Shown: positions 29,632-38,282, counted from the first letter of the stretch. The stretch: DNA of 64,000 bases from Oscillibacter sp. (GCA_017526785.1 JAFXQV010000018.1:1-64000); one strand, 5' to 3'. Translations and numbers: made by a program. Notes: a model not told the origin generated them from the letters alone.

Positions 29632-29660
29632 TTGCAAAAGAGAAAGTTTTCTGGTATGAT
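29632..29660 (+). promoter_or_regulatory. Sigma-A promoter of the lectin-fold gene
   Basis: TTGCAA, 17-bp spacer, TATGAT, starting 21 bp after the MITE-like element, which may have been inserted next to it. Confidence 0.8.
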
Positions 29661-29695
29661 GTTTATGGTCTAATATGTAAAGGGAAGTGTTCACT

Positions 29696-30403
29696 ATGGA
29701 AGGAGCAAAGAAAAGGCTTTCCGCCCCGGCGGCGACGGTTATAGCCGCCGTCATAACCGGTATCCTCGGACTGCTTGGAGGTTTGATAAGCAAGGACTAT
29801 ATTCCTTTTCCTTCCAGCGTGGAAGAATGGAAGGCAAAAGCAGAGGCTTTTCAGGCTGAGAACGTGGATTTAAAAGACAGCGTTTCAAAATTGAAGAATC
29901 GGCTGTCGGAAAGCGTTCCCGCGCCCGAAGGTAGCGTGGTATGGACAGATTCTGAAGGGAAGCAACATCGTTACTGGATATGCGCATACCACGATTGTCT
30001 TGAATGGGAGGACGCAAAAGCGTTCTGCGAATCTCTCGGTGGGCATTTGGCTACAATCACGTCTCCTAACGAGCAGGATTTTATAGAAAAGTATGCTGAG
30101 AAAGTCGCTACTCCCTACGACTGCCTTTGGATAGGCGTAATGAGCAACAACGGGAACTGGAATAAGCTGGTGACGGGAGAGATTCTGGAGACGGGCGATT
30201 ACAGCCACTGGCATAAATTCCTCAATTCGGATGGATACGCCGCTTTTTCAAATTACAGACCGCCTTATTATTTTAAGATTGGCGAGAATGTTGAGACTGG
30301 ATATTGGGTCAGGTTGCCGAATCCCAGCCAATTAGCCAGTGGCGAGAAGGAAGGCATATCCCTCAAAGACGGCTGGCTGATTTGTGAATGGGATTACGAA
30401 TAA
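29696..30403 (+). CDS. Membrane-anchored C-type-lectin-fold protein
   Basis: A 235-residue protein; ATG at 29696 preferred (AAAGGGAAG eight bases upstream) over a GTG at 29687. An N-terminal membrane helix (about 12-32) is followed by a short coiled coil (about 44-68). A CLECT-type domain covers about 82-235. Signatures are the paired Cys/Trp pattern CLEWEDAKAFCESLGGHLATITS, CLWIGVMS and the closing WLICEWDYE. The EPN/QPD sugar-binding triplet is not visible, so it may not bind sugar in a calcium-dependent way. It stands alone with its own promoter and terminators. Base use is more AT-rich than the neighbours. Confidence 0.85.
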   Translation: MEGAKKRLSAPAATVIAAVITGILGLLGGLISKDYIPFPSSVEEWKAKAEAFQAENVDLKDSVSKLKNRLSESVPAPEGSVVWTDSEGKQHRYWICAYHDCLEWEDAKAFCESLGGHLATITSPNEQDFIEKYAEKVATPYDCLWIGVMSNNGNWNKLVTGEILETGDYSHWHKFLNSDGYAAFSNYRPPYYFKIGENVETGYWVRLPNPSQLASGEKEGISLKDGWLICEWDYE

Positions 30404-30479
30404 TTCACACATAACGAAGCCTCTGCTATATCCGGCGTGGCGCGTACATTAGCCGGACTTTTGTAATGTTTCTGTTGCA

Positions 30480-30513
30480 CTCCCCCGCATAGCGGGGGAG
30501 TTCTTTTTCTTTG
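30480..30513 (+). terminator. Terminator after the lectin-fold gene
   Basis: Stem CTCCCCCGC/GCGGGGGAG with 3-nt loop, then TTCTTTTTCTTT. A weaker hairpin (TCCGGC/GCCGGA, 30431-30457, then CTTTTG) precedes it. Confidence 0.85.
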
Positions 30514-30605
30514 CGCGGCGGTATAAAACGCGCCGCGACAGGGAACACTTCCCGCATGACAGGGCGCGGCGTGAGTCCGCGACCCGTGACAAGGAGGGGT
30601 TCCGC

Positions 30606-31220
30606 ATGGATACGACATTTCCGGAGAGCCAGACCTTAAAAAATCTCATGCTGGCCTTTGCCGGGGAAAGTCAGGCGCGCAACCGTTACACGTTCGCGGC
30701 GGCGCTGTGCCGAAAGCAGGGCTTTCACGTCCTCGACGCCGTTTTCACGTTCACGGCGAATCAGGAGAAGGAACACGCGCAAGTCTTTTGCAACCACATG
30801 AAAGCGGTCGCCGGGCGGCAGGTGTCGATAGCCGGAGACTTCCCGGTGTGCCTGAGCAACGACGTTTTGGACTTGCTCCGCATGGCGCGGGACAACGAGT
30901 ATCAGGAGGCGGGCGGCCTCTATCCGGCGTTCGGGCGTACGGCGCGGGACGAGGGCTACCCGGAAATCGCCGATTCCTTTGAGCGTATCGCGGCCATTGA
31001 GCAGTCCCACGGGAACCGCTTCGCCCGGTACATGGACTTGTTGCAAAGCGGCGGACTGTACGTCTCCGACACCGAACAGGCGTGGCTCTGCCTCAACTGC
31101 GGCCACATCCACTACGGCACGGAAGTGCCGAAAGCCTGTCCCGTGTGCAATCACCCGCAAGGATTCTTTATACGTCTGGAGGCCGCGCCCTACGGCGGCT
31201 CCGGCGTGCTGACAAACTGA
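30606..31220 (+). CDS. Rubrerythrin
   Basis: A 204-residue peroxide-scavenging non-haem iron protein. The N-terminal four-helix ferritin-like domain carries the di-iron ligands in GESQARNRY, QEKEHAQ, NEYQEAGG and IEQSHGNRF. The C-terminal rubredoxin-like domain has CLNCGHIHYG and CPVCNHPQGFF for one iron. The start is behind AAGGAGG. It is a single-gene unit between two terminators, typical of oxygen-stress defence in anaerobes. Confidence 0.97.
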   Translation: MDTTFPESQTLKNLMLAFAGESQARNRYTFAAALCRKQGFHVLDAVFTFTANQEKEHAQVFCNHMKAVAGRQVSIAGDFPVCLSNDVLDLLRMARDNEYQEAGGLYPAFGRTARDEGYPEIADSFERIAAIEQSHGNRFARYMDLLQSGGLYVSDTEQAWLCLNCGHIHYGTEVPKACPVCNHPQGFFIRLEAAPYGGSGVLTN

Positions 31221-31226
31221 CACGAC

Positions 31227-31267
31227 ACGCCGTCCCGATGCGGGGCGGCGTCATATTTTTGCTTTTT
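31227..31267 (+). terminator. Terminator of rubrerythrin
   Basis: Stem ACGCCGTCCCG/CGGGGCGGCGT (G-U pairs allowed), then CATATTTTTGCTTTTTT. Confidence 0.82.
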
Positions 31268-31337
31268 TGCACAAATATGAACTTTGAAAATTTACTGCTC
31301 TATCGTTGTAATTTAGAAAAGTTGTGACAGAAATCAG

Positions 31338-31366
31338 TTGCAATCCGGCGTGGTTTGCGGTATAAT
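31338..31366 (+). promoter_or_regulatory. Sigma-A promoter of the mannose-family PTS operon
   Basis: TTGCAA, 17-bp spacer, TATAAT, about 57 bp before the first gene. No sigma-54 (GG-N10-GC) element is seen, in contrast to LevR-controlled PTS operons. Confidence 0.85.
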
Positions 31367-31422
31367 GTGAGCTGTTTCTAAAACGCGCGGAAAATTGCAT
31401 ATTGCACGAAGGGGGAATGTTT

Positions 31423-31842
31423 ATGCGTTATCTCTTGTTCATCAGTCACGGCGGGTTCGCCGACGGGCTGACGGAGGCTCTGGGCATGATGGTCGGACAG
31501 CGGGAGGACATTGTGAAAGTCTCATTCCGCGACGGAATGGGGCTGCCGGAGTTCAAGGAACACGTCAAAAAGGAAATCGCGCCCATGACGCCGGACGACG
31601 AAATCATTGTCATGGCGGATTTGGTCAGCGGCTCCCCGCTGGCGACGACCATGGACGCGCTCTCCGAACATGTCGACCTGTCGAAGGTGCGCGCCGTCGC
31701 GGGCATGAATCTGCCCATGGCGCTGACCGCCGTCGAGAACGAGGAGGAACCGCTGGAGGACACGGTGGCCGCTATGATGGAAGTCGCCAAGGAACAGGTC
31801 ACGCCGTTCAATCTCGACGCCGGCGGCGAGGACGACATCTGA
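31423..31842 (+). CDS. PTS mannose/fructose/sorbose-family EIIA
   Basis: A 139-residue cytoplasmic phosphocarrier with phospho-His9 in LLFISHGGFADGL, the canonical EIIA-Man site. It receives phosphate from HPr and passes it to EIIB. The ATG at 31423 is chosen because GGGGG lies eight bases before it. It is the first gene of a IIA-IIB-IIC-IID operon. Confidence 0.94.
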   Translation: MRYLLFISHGGFADGLTEALGMMVGQREDIVKVSFRDGMGLPEFKEHVKKEIAPMTPDDEIIVMADLVSGSPLATTMDALSEHVDLSKVRAVAGMNLPMALTAVENEEEPLEDTVAAMMEVAKEQVTPFNLDAGGEDDI

Positions 31843-31869
31843 CATTTCAAACCGGGAGGACTGCTTTTC

Positions 31870-32364
31870 ATGATTACCTTTATCCGCATTGACGACCGCA
31901 TGATTCACGGCCAGACCTGCACCCGCTGGGCGATTGAGTATCCCTGCACGGGGCTTATCGCCGTCAACGACAAGGCCGCCACCAACTCCGTACTCAAGGC
32001 CGCCTACAAGAACGCCATCCCCGACAAAAAGACGTTCGTCTGGACTATCGCCGACTGGCAGGCCAAAAAGGACAAGGTGCTGGCCTCCAAAGACCAGTAT
32101 TTCCTCATCACGAAAGACCCCGTGGACATGGCGACGGTTCTGCTTGACCAGCCCTTCGACCCCGGCATTAAGGACATTATCGTAGGCCCCTGCAACGACC
32201 GCCCCGGCGCTGTGAAGCTGGGCAACAACCAGTCGATTATCCCGGAAGAGGCGGCGGCGTTTGAAAAGCTCATGGCGGCGGGCTACAATATCGAGTTCGC
32301 GCTTGTCAAGGAAACCGCCATCGGCAACTGGAAGAAGTTCCGCGGACAGTTCGGTTACAACTGA
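31870..32364 (+). CDS. PTS mannose/fructose/sorbose-family EIIB
   Basis: A 164-residue EIIB with phospho-His13 in FIRIDDRMIHGQ, the diagnostic motif. It transfers phosphate to the sugar bound by IIC/IID. The rest (NDKAATNSVLKAAYKNAIP and IIVGPCNDRPGA) matches the family along its length. It has a strong GGGAGG site. Confidence 0.96.
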   Translation: MITFIRIDDRMIHGQTCTRWAIEYPCTGLIAVNDKAATNSVLKAAYKNAIPDKKTFVWTIADWQAKKDKVLASKDQYFLITKDPVDMATVLLDQPFDPGIKDIIVGPCNDRPGAVKLGNNQSIIPEEAAAFEKLMAAGYNIEFALVKETAIGNWKKFRGQFGYN

Positions 32365-32398
32365 TTCCGGCACCGTCATCGCGTTGAAATCTGTTGAC

Positions 32399-32425
32399 AA
32401 GGAGGTATCGCCCCAAAGCGGGGCG
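32399..32425 (+). promoter_or_regulatory. Shine-Dalgarno separated from the EIIC start by a hairpin
   Basis: AAGGAGG at 32399-32405 is 31 bases from the EIIC ATG at 32437, too far for normal use. A hairpin CGCCCC/GGGGCG (32409-32425) lies between them. If folded, it brings the site to an effective distance of about 14 nt. Confidence 0.55.
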
Positions 32426-32436
32426 TGAGTTGAAAC

Positions 32437-33279
32437 ATGACAATTAATGTTGTACAGGCGGCGCTTTTAGGTCTGTGCGCCTGCCTCTCCTCCATGCCGG
32501 GTCTCGGCGGCACGACCTTCGGTAACTACACGTTAGGCCGTCCGCTCGTGGCGGGTTTGGTCGTCGGCCTGATTCTGGGCAACGTACCCATGGGCATTAT
32601 GCTCGGCGCGGCCGTGCAGGTCGTCTACATCGCGCTGGTCACGCCGGGCGGCACCGTCTCCGCCGACGTGCGCGCCATTTCCTATATCGGCATTCCGCTC
32701 GCCATGCTCTACGCCAACGGCATGGGCTGGACGGGCGCGGAGTCGGAGGCGCAGAACTTCGCCGTGACCATGGCCGCCACCGTCGGCACACTCGGCACCG
32801 TGCTTTTCTACGGCACCGCCACCATGAACCTTATCTGGCAACACTGGGGCATGAAGCAGGTTGACGAGGGCAAGCTGGACAGCCTCTATCTCGTCGACTG
32901 GGTTCTGCCGTGGATTTCCCACATTGTCTGCTCCTTTATCCCCACGTTCATTATCTGCCTGATGGGTTCCAACATGGTTCAGGTCATCAAGGACTACCTG
33001 CCCATGGACGGCCTCGCCATGAAAACACTGTTTACGGTCGGCTCCCTGTTGCCGTCCGTCGGTGTCGCCATTCTCCTGAAGCAGGTTATCTCCAAGCCCG
33101 TGGATTTCCTGACGTTCTTCTTCGGCTTCACGCTGTGCGCGTTCATGCACCTGAACCTCATCGGATGCGCCATTGTGGGCGGATTCTTCGCCATCATGAA
33201 CTATAACATTCGTGTCCTCGCGCTGCGTCCGGTCGCGGCGGTCGGCGCGGCGGCTGACGACGACGAGGAGGACATCTGA
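32437..33279 (+). CDS. PTS mannose/fructose/sorbose-family EIIC
   Basis: A 280-residue integral membrane subunit with about eight hydrophobic segments. It carries the family N-terminus LLGLCACLSSMPGLGGTTFGNYTLGRPLVAG and the GAAVQVVYIALVTPGGTVSADVRA block. With EIID it forms the sugar channel. The acidic tail DDDEED is unusual but short. Confidence 0.95.
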   Translation: MTINVVQAALLGLCACLSSMPGLGGTTFGNYTLGRPLVAGLVVGLILGNVPMGIMLGAAVQVVYIALVTPGGTVSADVRAISYIGIPLAMLYANGMGWTGAESEAQNFAVTMAATVGTLGTVLFYGTATMNLIWQHWGMKQVDEGKLDSLYLVDWVLPWISHIVCSFIPTFIICLMGSNMVQVIKDYLPMDGLAMKTLFTVGSLLPSVGVAILLKQVISKPVDFLTFFFGFTLCAFMHLNLIGCAIVGGFFAIMNYNIRVLALRPVAAVGAAADDDEEDI

Positions 33280-33281
33280 CC

Positions 33282-34109
33282 ATGAAAACGCTCTCTAAAA
33301 AGACCTTAAACAAGTCCTTCAATCACTGGTTCTACGGTAACCTGACCTGCTTCTCTCAGGAGCATATGCAGACGTTCGGCTACATGCTCTCCATGCTCCC
33401 GGTCATCAAGGAACTCTACGACACCAACGAAGAGCGTACGCAGAAGCTGAAAACTTACTCCACGTTCTTCAACACGGAGCCGCAGGTCGGCTCGGTGGTC
33501 GTGGGCATTACGACCGGTATGGAGGAAGCCCGCGCCAACGGCGAGGACGTGGACGACGAGACAATTAACGGTATTCGCGCCGGCCTCATGGGACCTCTGG
33601 CGGGTATCGGCGACTCTCTGGTTGTCGGCACGCTTCTGCCTATCCTGCTGGGTATCGCGCTGGGACTGTCGGGCGGCGGCTCCCCGCTGGGTGCCATTTT
33701 CTACATTCTGGTGTGGAACTTCGGTATGTATTTCCTCATGCGCTTCATGTACTTCAAGGGCTACGAACTCGGCGGAAAGGCCGTGGAAGTCCTTGTCGGC
33801 GAGAAGGCCAACGCAATCCGGGAATCCATTATCATGCTCGGCACTATGGTCATCGGCGGCGTGACCGCGTCGTGGATTAACATTACCACGTCTTTCAAGA
33901 TGCTGAACTCGGAAGGCGGCGTCATTGTCGACCTGCAAAAGACCCTCAATGACGTGTATCCGTCCCTGTTGAGCGCGGTCTTCGTGCTGATTTGCTGGTA
34001 CCTGCTGGCCAAAAAGCGTATGAGCCCGTTAGTGGTCATGCTGATTCTGGTCGCCGTGGCGTTTGTGGGCGTGCTGGTCGGCTTCTTCGACCCGGGTCTC
34101 AGCTACTGA
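33282..34109 (+). CDS. PTS mannose/fructose/sorbose-family EIID
   Basis: A 275-residue EIID beginning with a cytoplasmic amphipathic region (KSFNHWFYGNLTCFSQEHMQ). It has the typical GIRAGLMGPLAGIGDSLVVGTLLPI block and C-terminal membrane helices. It starts two bases after the EIIC stop. Sugar specificity is not evident from the sequence. Confidence 0.95.
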   Translation: MKTLSKKTLNKSFNHWFYGNLTCFSQEHMQTFGYMLSMLPVIKELYDTNEERTQKLKTYSTFFNTEPQVGSVVVGITTGMEEARANGEDVDDETINGIRAGLMGPLAGIGDSLVVGTLLPILLGIALGLSGGGSPLGAIFYILVWNFGMYFLMRFMYFKGYELGGKAVEVLVGEKANAIRESIIMLGTMVIGGVTASWINITTSFKMLNSEGGVIVDLQKTLNDVYPSLLSAVFVLICWYLLAKKRMSPLVVMLILVAVAFVGVLVGFFDPGLSY

Positions 34110-34113
34110 TTCC

Positions 34114-34383
34114 ATGCTCACGAAACAACAGCTCCTCGACGAAGCCCGCCAACAGAAAAAAGCCCTTGCCATGATGGGACGCTGGAGAAACTACCTGTTT
34201 ATCCTGACAACTTCCTCAATGGTTGTGGCGTTTTTCGGACTGCGCAACAGTGGCGCGGCGTTCGTCGCGGGGGTGGCGGCGGTCGTGTTCGCGGTCATCA
34301 GCTTTGTTTTGCTCCTGCTCGTGAACCTCAGTATCCGCAACGGACACCGCAACGTGGAAAAGATACTGGATTCCGTTCGATAG
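34114..34383 (+). CDS. Small two-helix membrane protein in the PTS operon
   Basis: An 89-residue protein starting four bases after the EIID stop, so cotranscribed with the PTS. It has an N-terminal basic helix (LLDEARQQKKAL), two hydrophobic helices (about 28-45 and 50-74) and a basic tail. I do not recognise a family. Its position suggests an accessory subunit or stability factor for the transporter. Confidence 0.7.
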   Translation: MLTKQQLLDEARQQKKALAMMGRWRNYLFILTTSSMVVAFFGLRNSGAAFVAGVAAVVFAVISFVLLLLVNLSIRNGHRNVEKILDSVR

Positions 34384-34395
34384 CTTTCGCGAAAA

Positions 34396-34427
34396 GAGAG
34401 CCGTCCCGCGACACGCGGGCGGCTCTC
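34396..34427. terminator. Hairpin after the PTS operon
   Basis: Stem GAGAGCCGTCCCGC/GCGGGCGGCTCTC. It has no strong T-run of its own and is followed by the terminator at 34435-34470. Confidence 0.55.
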
Positions 34428-34434
34428 CGCTCAT

Positions 34435-34470
34435 AACGCCGTTCCCGTGACGTGGCGGGGACGGCGTTTT
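34435..34470. terminator. Bidirectional terminator between PTS operon and coaW
   Basis: Stem AACGCCGTTCCCG/CGGGGACGGCGTT followed by TTTTG on plus. It sits three bases from the convergent coaW stop, so both units may use it. Confidence 0.75.
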
Positions 34471-34472
34471 GT

Positions 34473-35303
34473 TCAGTCGAACGCGCACAGCGCCGCGCCA
34501 ATGGCCGTGGCGAAGGTCGCGCTCTCCGGTATGATGTAGTGGATGCCGTAGAGCTTCTCGAAGTTGCGGAAATTCTCCCCGGCCTGCGGCAGTGTGGTCA
34601 TGGAACCCGTCAGCACGACCGTTTTCGTGTCGCAGCAGCGGCAGGCAAGCACGGTCATTGTCCCGATTGCCTGCAAGACTAAATTGACGGTTCCGGCGGC
34701 CAAGTCGGCGGGGGTGGCGTCCTCGGCCAGATTGCCGAAGTTCGCCGCCGTCAAGGTCGGGTCAAGCGTCACGGCCGGATTGCGCGTCAAGTCCCGGATG
34801 GTCAGGTCAACGCGGCCAAGGTCGCCTCGCTCCGCCAATTTTTTGATACTCCCGAAGCGCTCCATGCCCACGAGTTTCCGGCACAGTCCGCCGAGCGTCC
34901 CGCCGCCGATACCGCTTCCGCAGAGGTGTTCCACGCGCTTCCCGCGCTCGACCCACAGAAACGCCGTCCCGGTTCCCATGGACACCACAAGCGCCGATTC
35001 CCGCCCCGACAGCGCAAGCGCCCCCGTGCCGCTGGCCGAAAACTCGTCGACCCGGCGCGTGGGCAGATGAAAGACGCCGCCCTCCTCGTAACTCGCCCCG
35101 ACGCCCGTCAGCGCCACGCGCCGCACGTTTTCCAGTGACAGCCCGTTGCCGCTCAGGTAGTTTCCCAGCGCCCCGTAGAGGCTTGTAAGCGGGTCCTCGG
35201 CCTTCGCCCGCAACATCGACAGCACCGTTTTGTCCTCCCGCAGTCCCACAACTTTTGTCGTCGAGCCGCCGACATCAATGCCCAATATCACATCCACAGT
35301 CAT
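34473..35303 (-). CDS. coaW: Type II pantothenate kinase
   Basis: A 276-residue ASKHA-fold kinase that phosphorylates pantothenate, the first step of coenzyme A synthesis. The ATP-binding start GIDVGGSTTKVVGL, the VALTGVGAS loop and SMGTGTAFLWVE are typical of the Staphylococcus/Firmicutes type II enzyme, which is not feedback inhibited by CoA. It is a single gene with its own promoter. Confidence 0.93.
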   Translation of the reverse strand: MTVDVILGIDVGGSTTKVVGLREDKTVLSMLRAKAEDPLTSLYGALGNYLSGNGLSLENVRRVALTGVGASYEEGGVFHLPTRRVDEFSASGTGALALSGRESALVVSMGTGTAFLWVERGKRVEHLCGSGIGGGTLGGLCRKLVGMERFGSIKKLAERGDLGRVDLTIRDLTRNPAVTLDPTLTAANFGNLAEDATPADLAAGTVNLVLQAIGTMTVLACRCCDTKTVVLTGSMTTLPQAGENFRNFEKLYGIHYIIPESATFATAIGAALCAFD

Positions 35304-35335
35304 TATCTCCTTTGCGCGGATATTCCGATTTTCCC

Positions 35336-35364
35336 ATGATACGGAAAGAACACGGTTCTGTCAA
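35336..35364 (-). promoter_or_regulatory. Sigma-A promoter of coaW
   Basis: TTGACA, 17-bp spacer, TATCAT on the minus strand, 32 bp before coaW. Confidence 0.85.
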
Positions 35365-35391
35365 GAAGAATCTGACCTTGGCATGTGGCTG

Positions 35392-36297
35392 TCAGTCGCT
35401 GTCACGGTAGCCGAACGACCGGACGGCGCTCACGCTGTCGCGCCAGTTCTCCTTGACCTTGACCCATGTCTGTAGGTAGACCTTTGTACCCATGAACTTT
35501 TCCATGTCGTGCCGCGCCAGAGAACTGACTTTTTTCAGCATGTCGCCGTGTTTGCCGATGATGATTCCCTTGTGACTGGCCTTTTCGCAGTAAATCACGG
35601 CGTCCACGTCCACAATACCGGAATCTTCGCGCTCCGAAAAGCGGCTGATTTCCACCGCGACGCCGTGCGGGATTTCCTTGTCCAGACACAAGAGCAGTTT
35701 TTCCCGCAACAGTTCGCCCATGACCTGCCGCTCGGGCTGGTCGCTGGTCTGACCGTCCGGGAAGAGTTGCGGCCCCTCCTCCGCGTACTTGCGGATTTCG
35801 TCGCAGAGTTCCTCCAAGCCCTCCCCGGTTCTCGCCGAAATCGGGATAATCGCCCGGAAGCCGTCCCAAGCCTCATGGTAGGCCGCCATGACCGGAAGCA
35901 GTGACGCCTTCTCCACGGTGTCAATTTTGTTGACGCACAAAATAGCCGGAATCTGTTCCTCCCGGATACGCGCTATCAACGCCTGTTCGGGCGCGCCGAC
36001 ATGCGCGATTGGTTCGACCAACAGCAGGGCGCAGTCTACGCCGTCGAGGCTCTCCCGCACAACCTTGACCATATACTCGCCCAGCGCCGAACGCGGTTTA
36101 TGAAGCCCGGGCGTGTCGAGTAAGACAATCTGCGTGTCGGCGCGGCTCAGGACGCCGCAGACGCGGTTACGCGTTGTCTGCGCCTTGTTGGACACAATGG
36201 CGATTTTCTCTCCTACCAGCGCGTTCGTAAGGCTGGATTTCCCGACGTTCGGGCGTCCGCACACCGTGACCATCGCCGTTTTGCGAATTTCTGACAT
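35392..36297 (-). CDS. era: Ribosome-assembly GTPase Era
   Basis: A 301-residue GTPase for 30S maturation. The G domain has GRPNVGKSS, the switch DTPGLHKP and NKID. The C-terminal KH domain (about 205-285, IIIGKHGDMLKKVSSLARHDMEKFMG) binds 16S rRNA. ATG at 36297 is preferred over a GTG three codons upstream, because AAGGAA is eleven bases before the ATG and only two before the GTG. It is not clustered with ybeY or dgkA here. Confidence 0.97.
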   Translation of the reverse strand: MSEIRKTAMVTVCGRPNVGKSSLTNALVGEKIAIVSNKAQTTRNRVCGVLSRADTQIVLLDTPGLHKPRSALGEYMVKVVRESLDGVDCALLLVEPIAHVGAPEQALIARIREEQIPAILCVNKIDTVEKASLLPVMAAYHEAWDGFRAIIPISARTGEGLEELCDEIRKYAEEGPQLFPDGQTSDQPERQVMGELLREKLLLCLDKEIPHGVAVEISRFSEREDSGIVDVDAVIYCEKASHKGIIIGKHGDMLKKVSSLARHDMEKFMGTKVYLQTWVKVKENWRDSVSAVRSFGYRDSD

Positions 36298-36331
36298 AGC
36301 TTTCACCGTTCCTTGCGTATCTGTTCAGGGC

Positions 36332-36360
36332 AGTGTAACACAGTCCGCCCACGATTGCAA
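36332..36360 (-). promoter_or_regulatory. Sigma-A promoter of era
   Basis: TTGCAA, 17-bp spacer, TACACT on the minus strand. Confidence 0.78.
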
Positions 36361-36394
36361 GTGTTTCGCGGAATCAGTCGGTGTCAAGTTGTTG

Positions 36395-38266
36395 TTATAA
36401 TTTCTCGACCGCGAGACAGCGCATGGCGTTGAGAACGGCAAGCACCATCACGCCGACATCGGCGGCTATCGCAAGCCACATATTGCCCAGTCCGACGGCC
36501 ACCAACAGCAGACACGTCGCCTTGACCGCCAGCGAAAAGACGATATTTTCCCGCACAATCCGCAGACACTTTCGGGCAATCCGAATGGCGGTCGCAATCT
36601 TTAACGGGTCGTCGTCCATGAGTACCACGTCGGCGGCTTCGATTGCGGCGTCAGAGCCGAGCGCACCCATGGCGATTCCCACGTCAGCGCGGGCGAGTAC
36701 CGGGGCGTCGTTGATTCCGTCGCCGACGAACGCGAATTTTTGCCCCGGCTTGCAGGTCTGTAACAGTTCTTCGGCACAGCGTACTTTGTCGGCGGGGAGC
36801 AGTCCGGCGCGGTAGTCGGTGAGGCCGAGTTCCGCCGCGACGCGTTCGGCGACGGCTTCGGCGTCGCCCGTGAGCATGACAATCTTTTCGACCCCGGCGC
36901 GGCGTAACTGCCGCACGGCTTCGGGGGCGTGGTCTTTGAGTTCGTCGGAAACCACGATGTGTCCGGCGTACGCGCCGCCGACGCCCATATGCAGAATTGT
37001 CCCGGGGTGGTGGCACGGCCGGAACGGCACGCCTAAGCGTTGCATAAGTTTCTCGTTGCCCACGGCGATTTCCACGCCGTCGACGTTCGCCGTGACGCCC
37101 TCTCCGGGGTGTTCGCGCACGTTGTCGACGCGGTTTCTGTCGGGGGCTTTGCCGTACGCGGTCTGTAGGCTTCGACTGACAGGGTGTGACGACGCGCACT
37201 CGGCATGGGCGGCGTATTCGAGTAGCGCGCTTTCGTCCATGGACGGATAATGTACCCCGGTCACGTTGAAACTGCCCTTGGTCATGGTGCCTGTTTTGTC
37301 GAACGCAATCACGCGGACATCGGCAAGCGTTTCGAGGTAATTCGCGCCCTTGACTAAAATGCCCCGGTGGCTTGCCCCGCCGATTCCCGCGAAAAAGCTC
37401 AACGGAATACTGATAACCAGCGCGCATGGACAGCTAATCACCAGAAACGTACAGGCGCGGAAAATCCACGTCCCCCACGCGGCGGGGGAAAACAGCGGCG
37501 GGACAACCGCCAGCGCCAGCGCGGCGTAACAGACGAACGGCGTATAGTATCGGGCGAACTTTGCGATAAACGTCTCTGACTTCGCTTTCCGGGCTACGGC
37601 GTTCTCCACGAGGTCAAGGACTTTGGAAGCGGTGGATTCGTCGAACTCCTTGGTAGTGCGGACTTTCAGGACGCCGTGCATATTCACGCAGCCGCTCAGG
37701 ATTTCGTCGCCGGGGGCGACATCGCGGAGGGCGCTTTCCCCCGTCAGTGCGCTTGTGTTCAGGGACGAGTGGCCGTCCAGCACAACGCCGTCCAGCGGGA
37801 CTTTCTCCCCGGGCTGTACGACAATGACGCTTCCCGGGGGGATTTCGTCGGGGTCAGTGCGCCGTAACGCGCCGCCGACTTCCAAATTAGCGTAATCGGG
37901 GCGGATATCCATCAGCGCCGTGATATTGCGGCGGCTCTTTCCGACCGCGTAACTCTGGAACAGTTCCCCGACTTGATACAGAATCATGACGGCGGCGCCT
38001 TCGGCGTACTCGCCCAGCACAATCGCGCCGAGTGTCGCCACGGTCATGAGGAAGTTTTCGTCGAACACGCGCCGGTTGCGGATTCCCAGTAACGCTTTCC
38101 GGAGAACGTCGTAACCCGCCAGCAGGTACGGCAACAGAAAGAGCGCGAACAGCGCGGCGGGCGGCATTTGCGCGGAAACGAACTGTTCGGAAATCAGGTA
38201 CAGCGGCACGAAAAAGACCGCCGCCGCGACAATCCGTAACAGGAGTGTTTTCTGTTTCCGGTTCAT
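36395..38266 (-). CDS. Heavy-metal P1B-type ATPase (ZntA/CadA-like) lacking HMA domain
   Basis: A 623-residue metal-exporting ATPase starting MNRKQKTLLL at 38266. Visible are the actuator loop TGES (NTSALTGES), the membrane metal site SCPCAL, phosphorylation motif DKTGTMTKG, SSHP and the hinge GDGINDAP. The CPC motif fits zinc/cadmium/lead or copper exporters, and the best overall match is ZntA/CadA type. The usual N-terminal HMA domain is missing and is encoded as the separate upstream gene. Expression is probably controlled by the palindromic operator at 38521-38542. Confidence 0.92.
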   Translation of the reverse strand: MNRKQKTLLLRIVAAAVFFVPLYLISEQFVSAQMPPAALFALFLLPYLLAGYDVLRKALLGIRNRRVFDENFLMTVATLGAIVLGEYAEGAAVMILYQVGELFQSYAVGKSRRNITALMDIRPDYANLEVGGALRRTDPDEIPPGSVIVVQPGEKVPLDGVVLDGHSSLNTSALTGESALRDVAPGDEILSGCVNMHGVLKVRTTKEFDESTASKVLDLVENAVARKAKSETFIAKFARYYTPFVCYAALALAVVPPLFSPAAWGTWIFRACTFLVISCPCALVISIPLSFFAGIGGASHRGILVKGANYLETLADVRVIAFDKTGTMTKGSFNVTGVHYPSMDESALLEYAAHAECASSHPVSRSLQTAYGKAPDRNRVDNVREHPGEGVTANVDGVEIAVGNEKLMQRLGVPFRPCHHPGTILHMGVGGAYAGHIVVSDELKDHAPEAVRQLRRAGVEKIVMLTGDAEAVAERVAAELGLTDYRAGLLPADKVRCAEELLQTCKPGQKFAFVGDGINDAPVLARADVGIAMGALGSDAAIEAADVVLMDDDPLKIATAIRIARKCLRIVRENIVFSLAVKATCLLLVAVGLGNMWLAIAADVGVMVLAVLNAMRCLAVEKL

Positions 38267-38282
38267 GACAAGTCCCCTTCTG

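Noticed and set aside
31338..31420. Sigma-54/LevR control of the mannose-type PTS operon
   Set aside because: A consensus sigma-A promoter is present and no GG-N10-GC element is seen; no LevR-like gene is adjacent.
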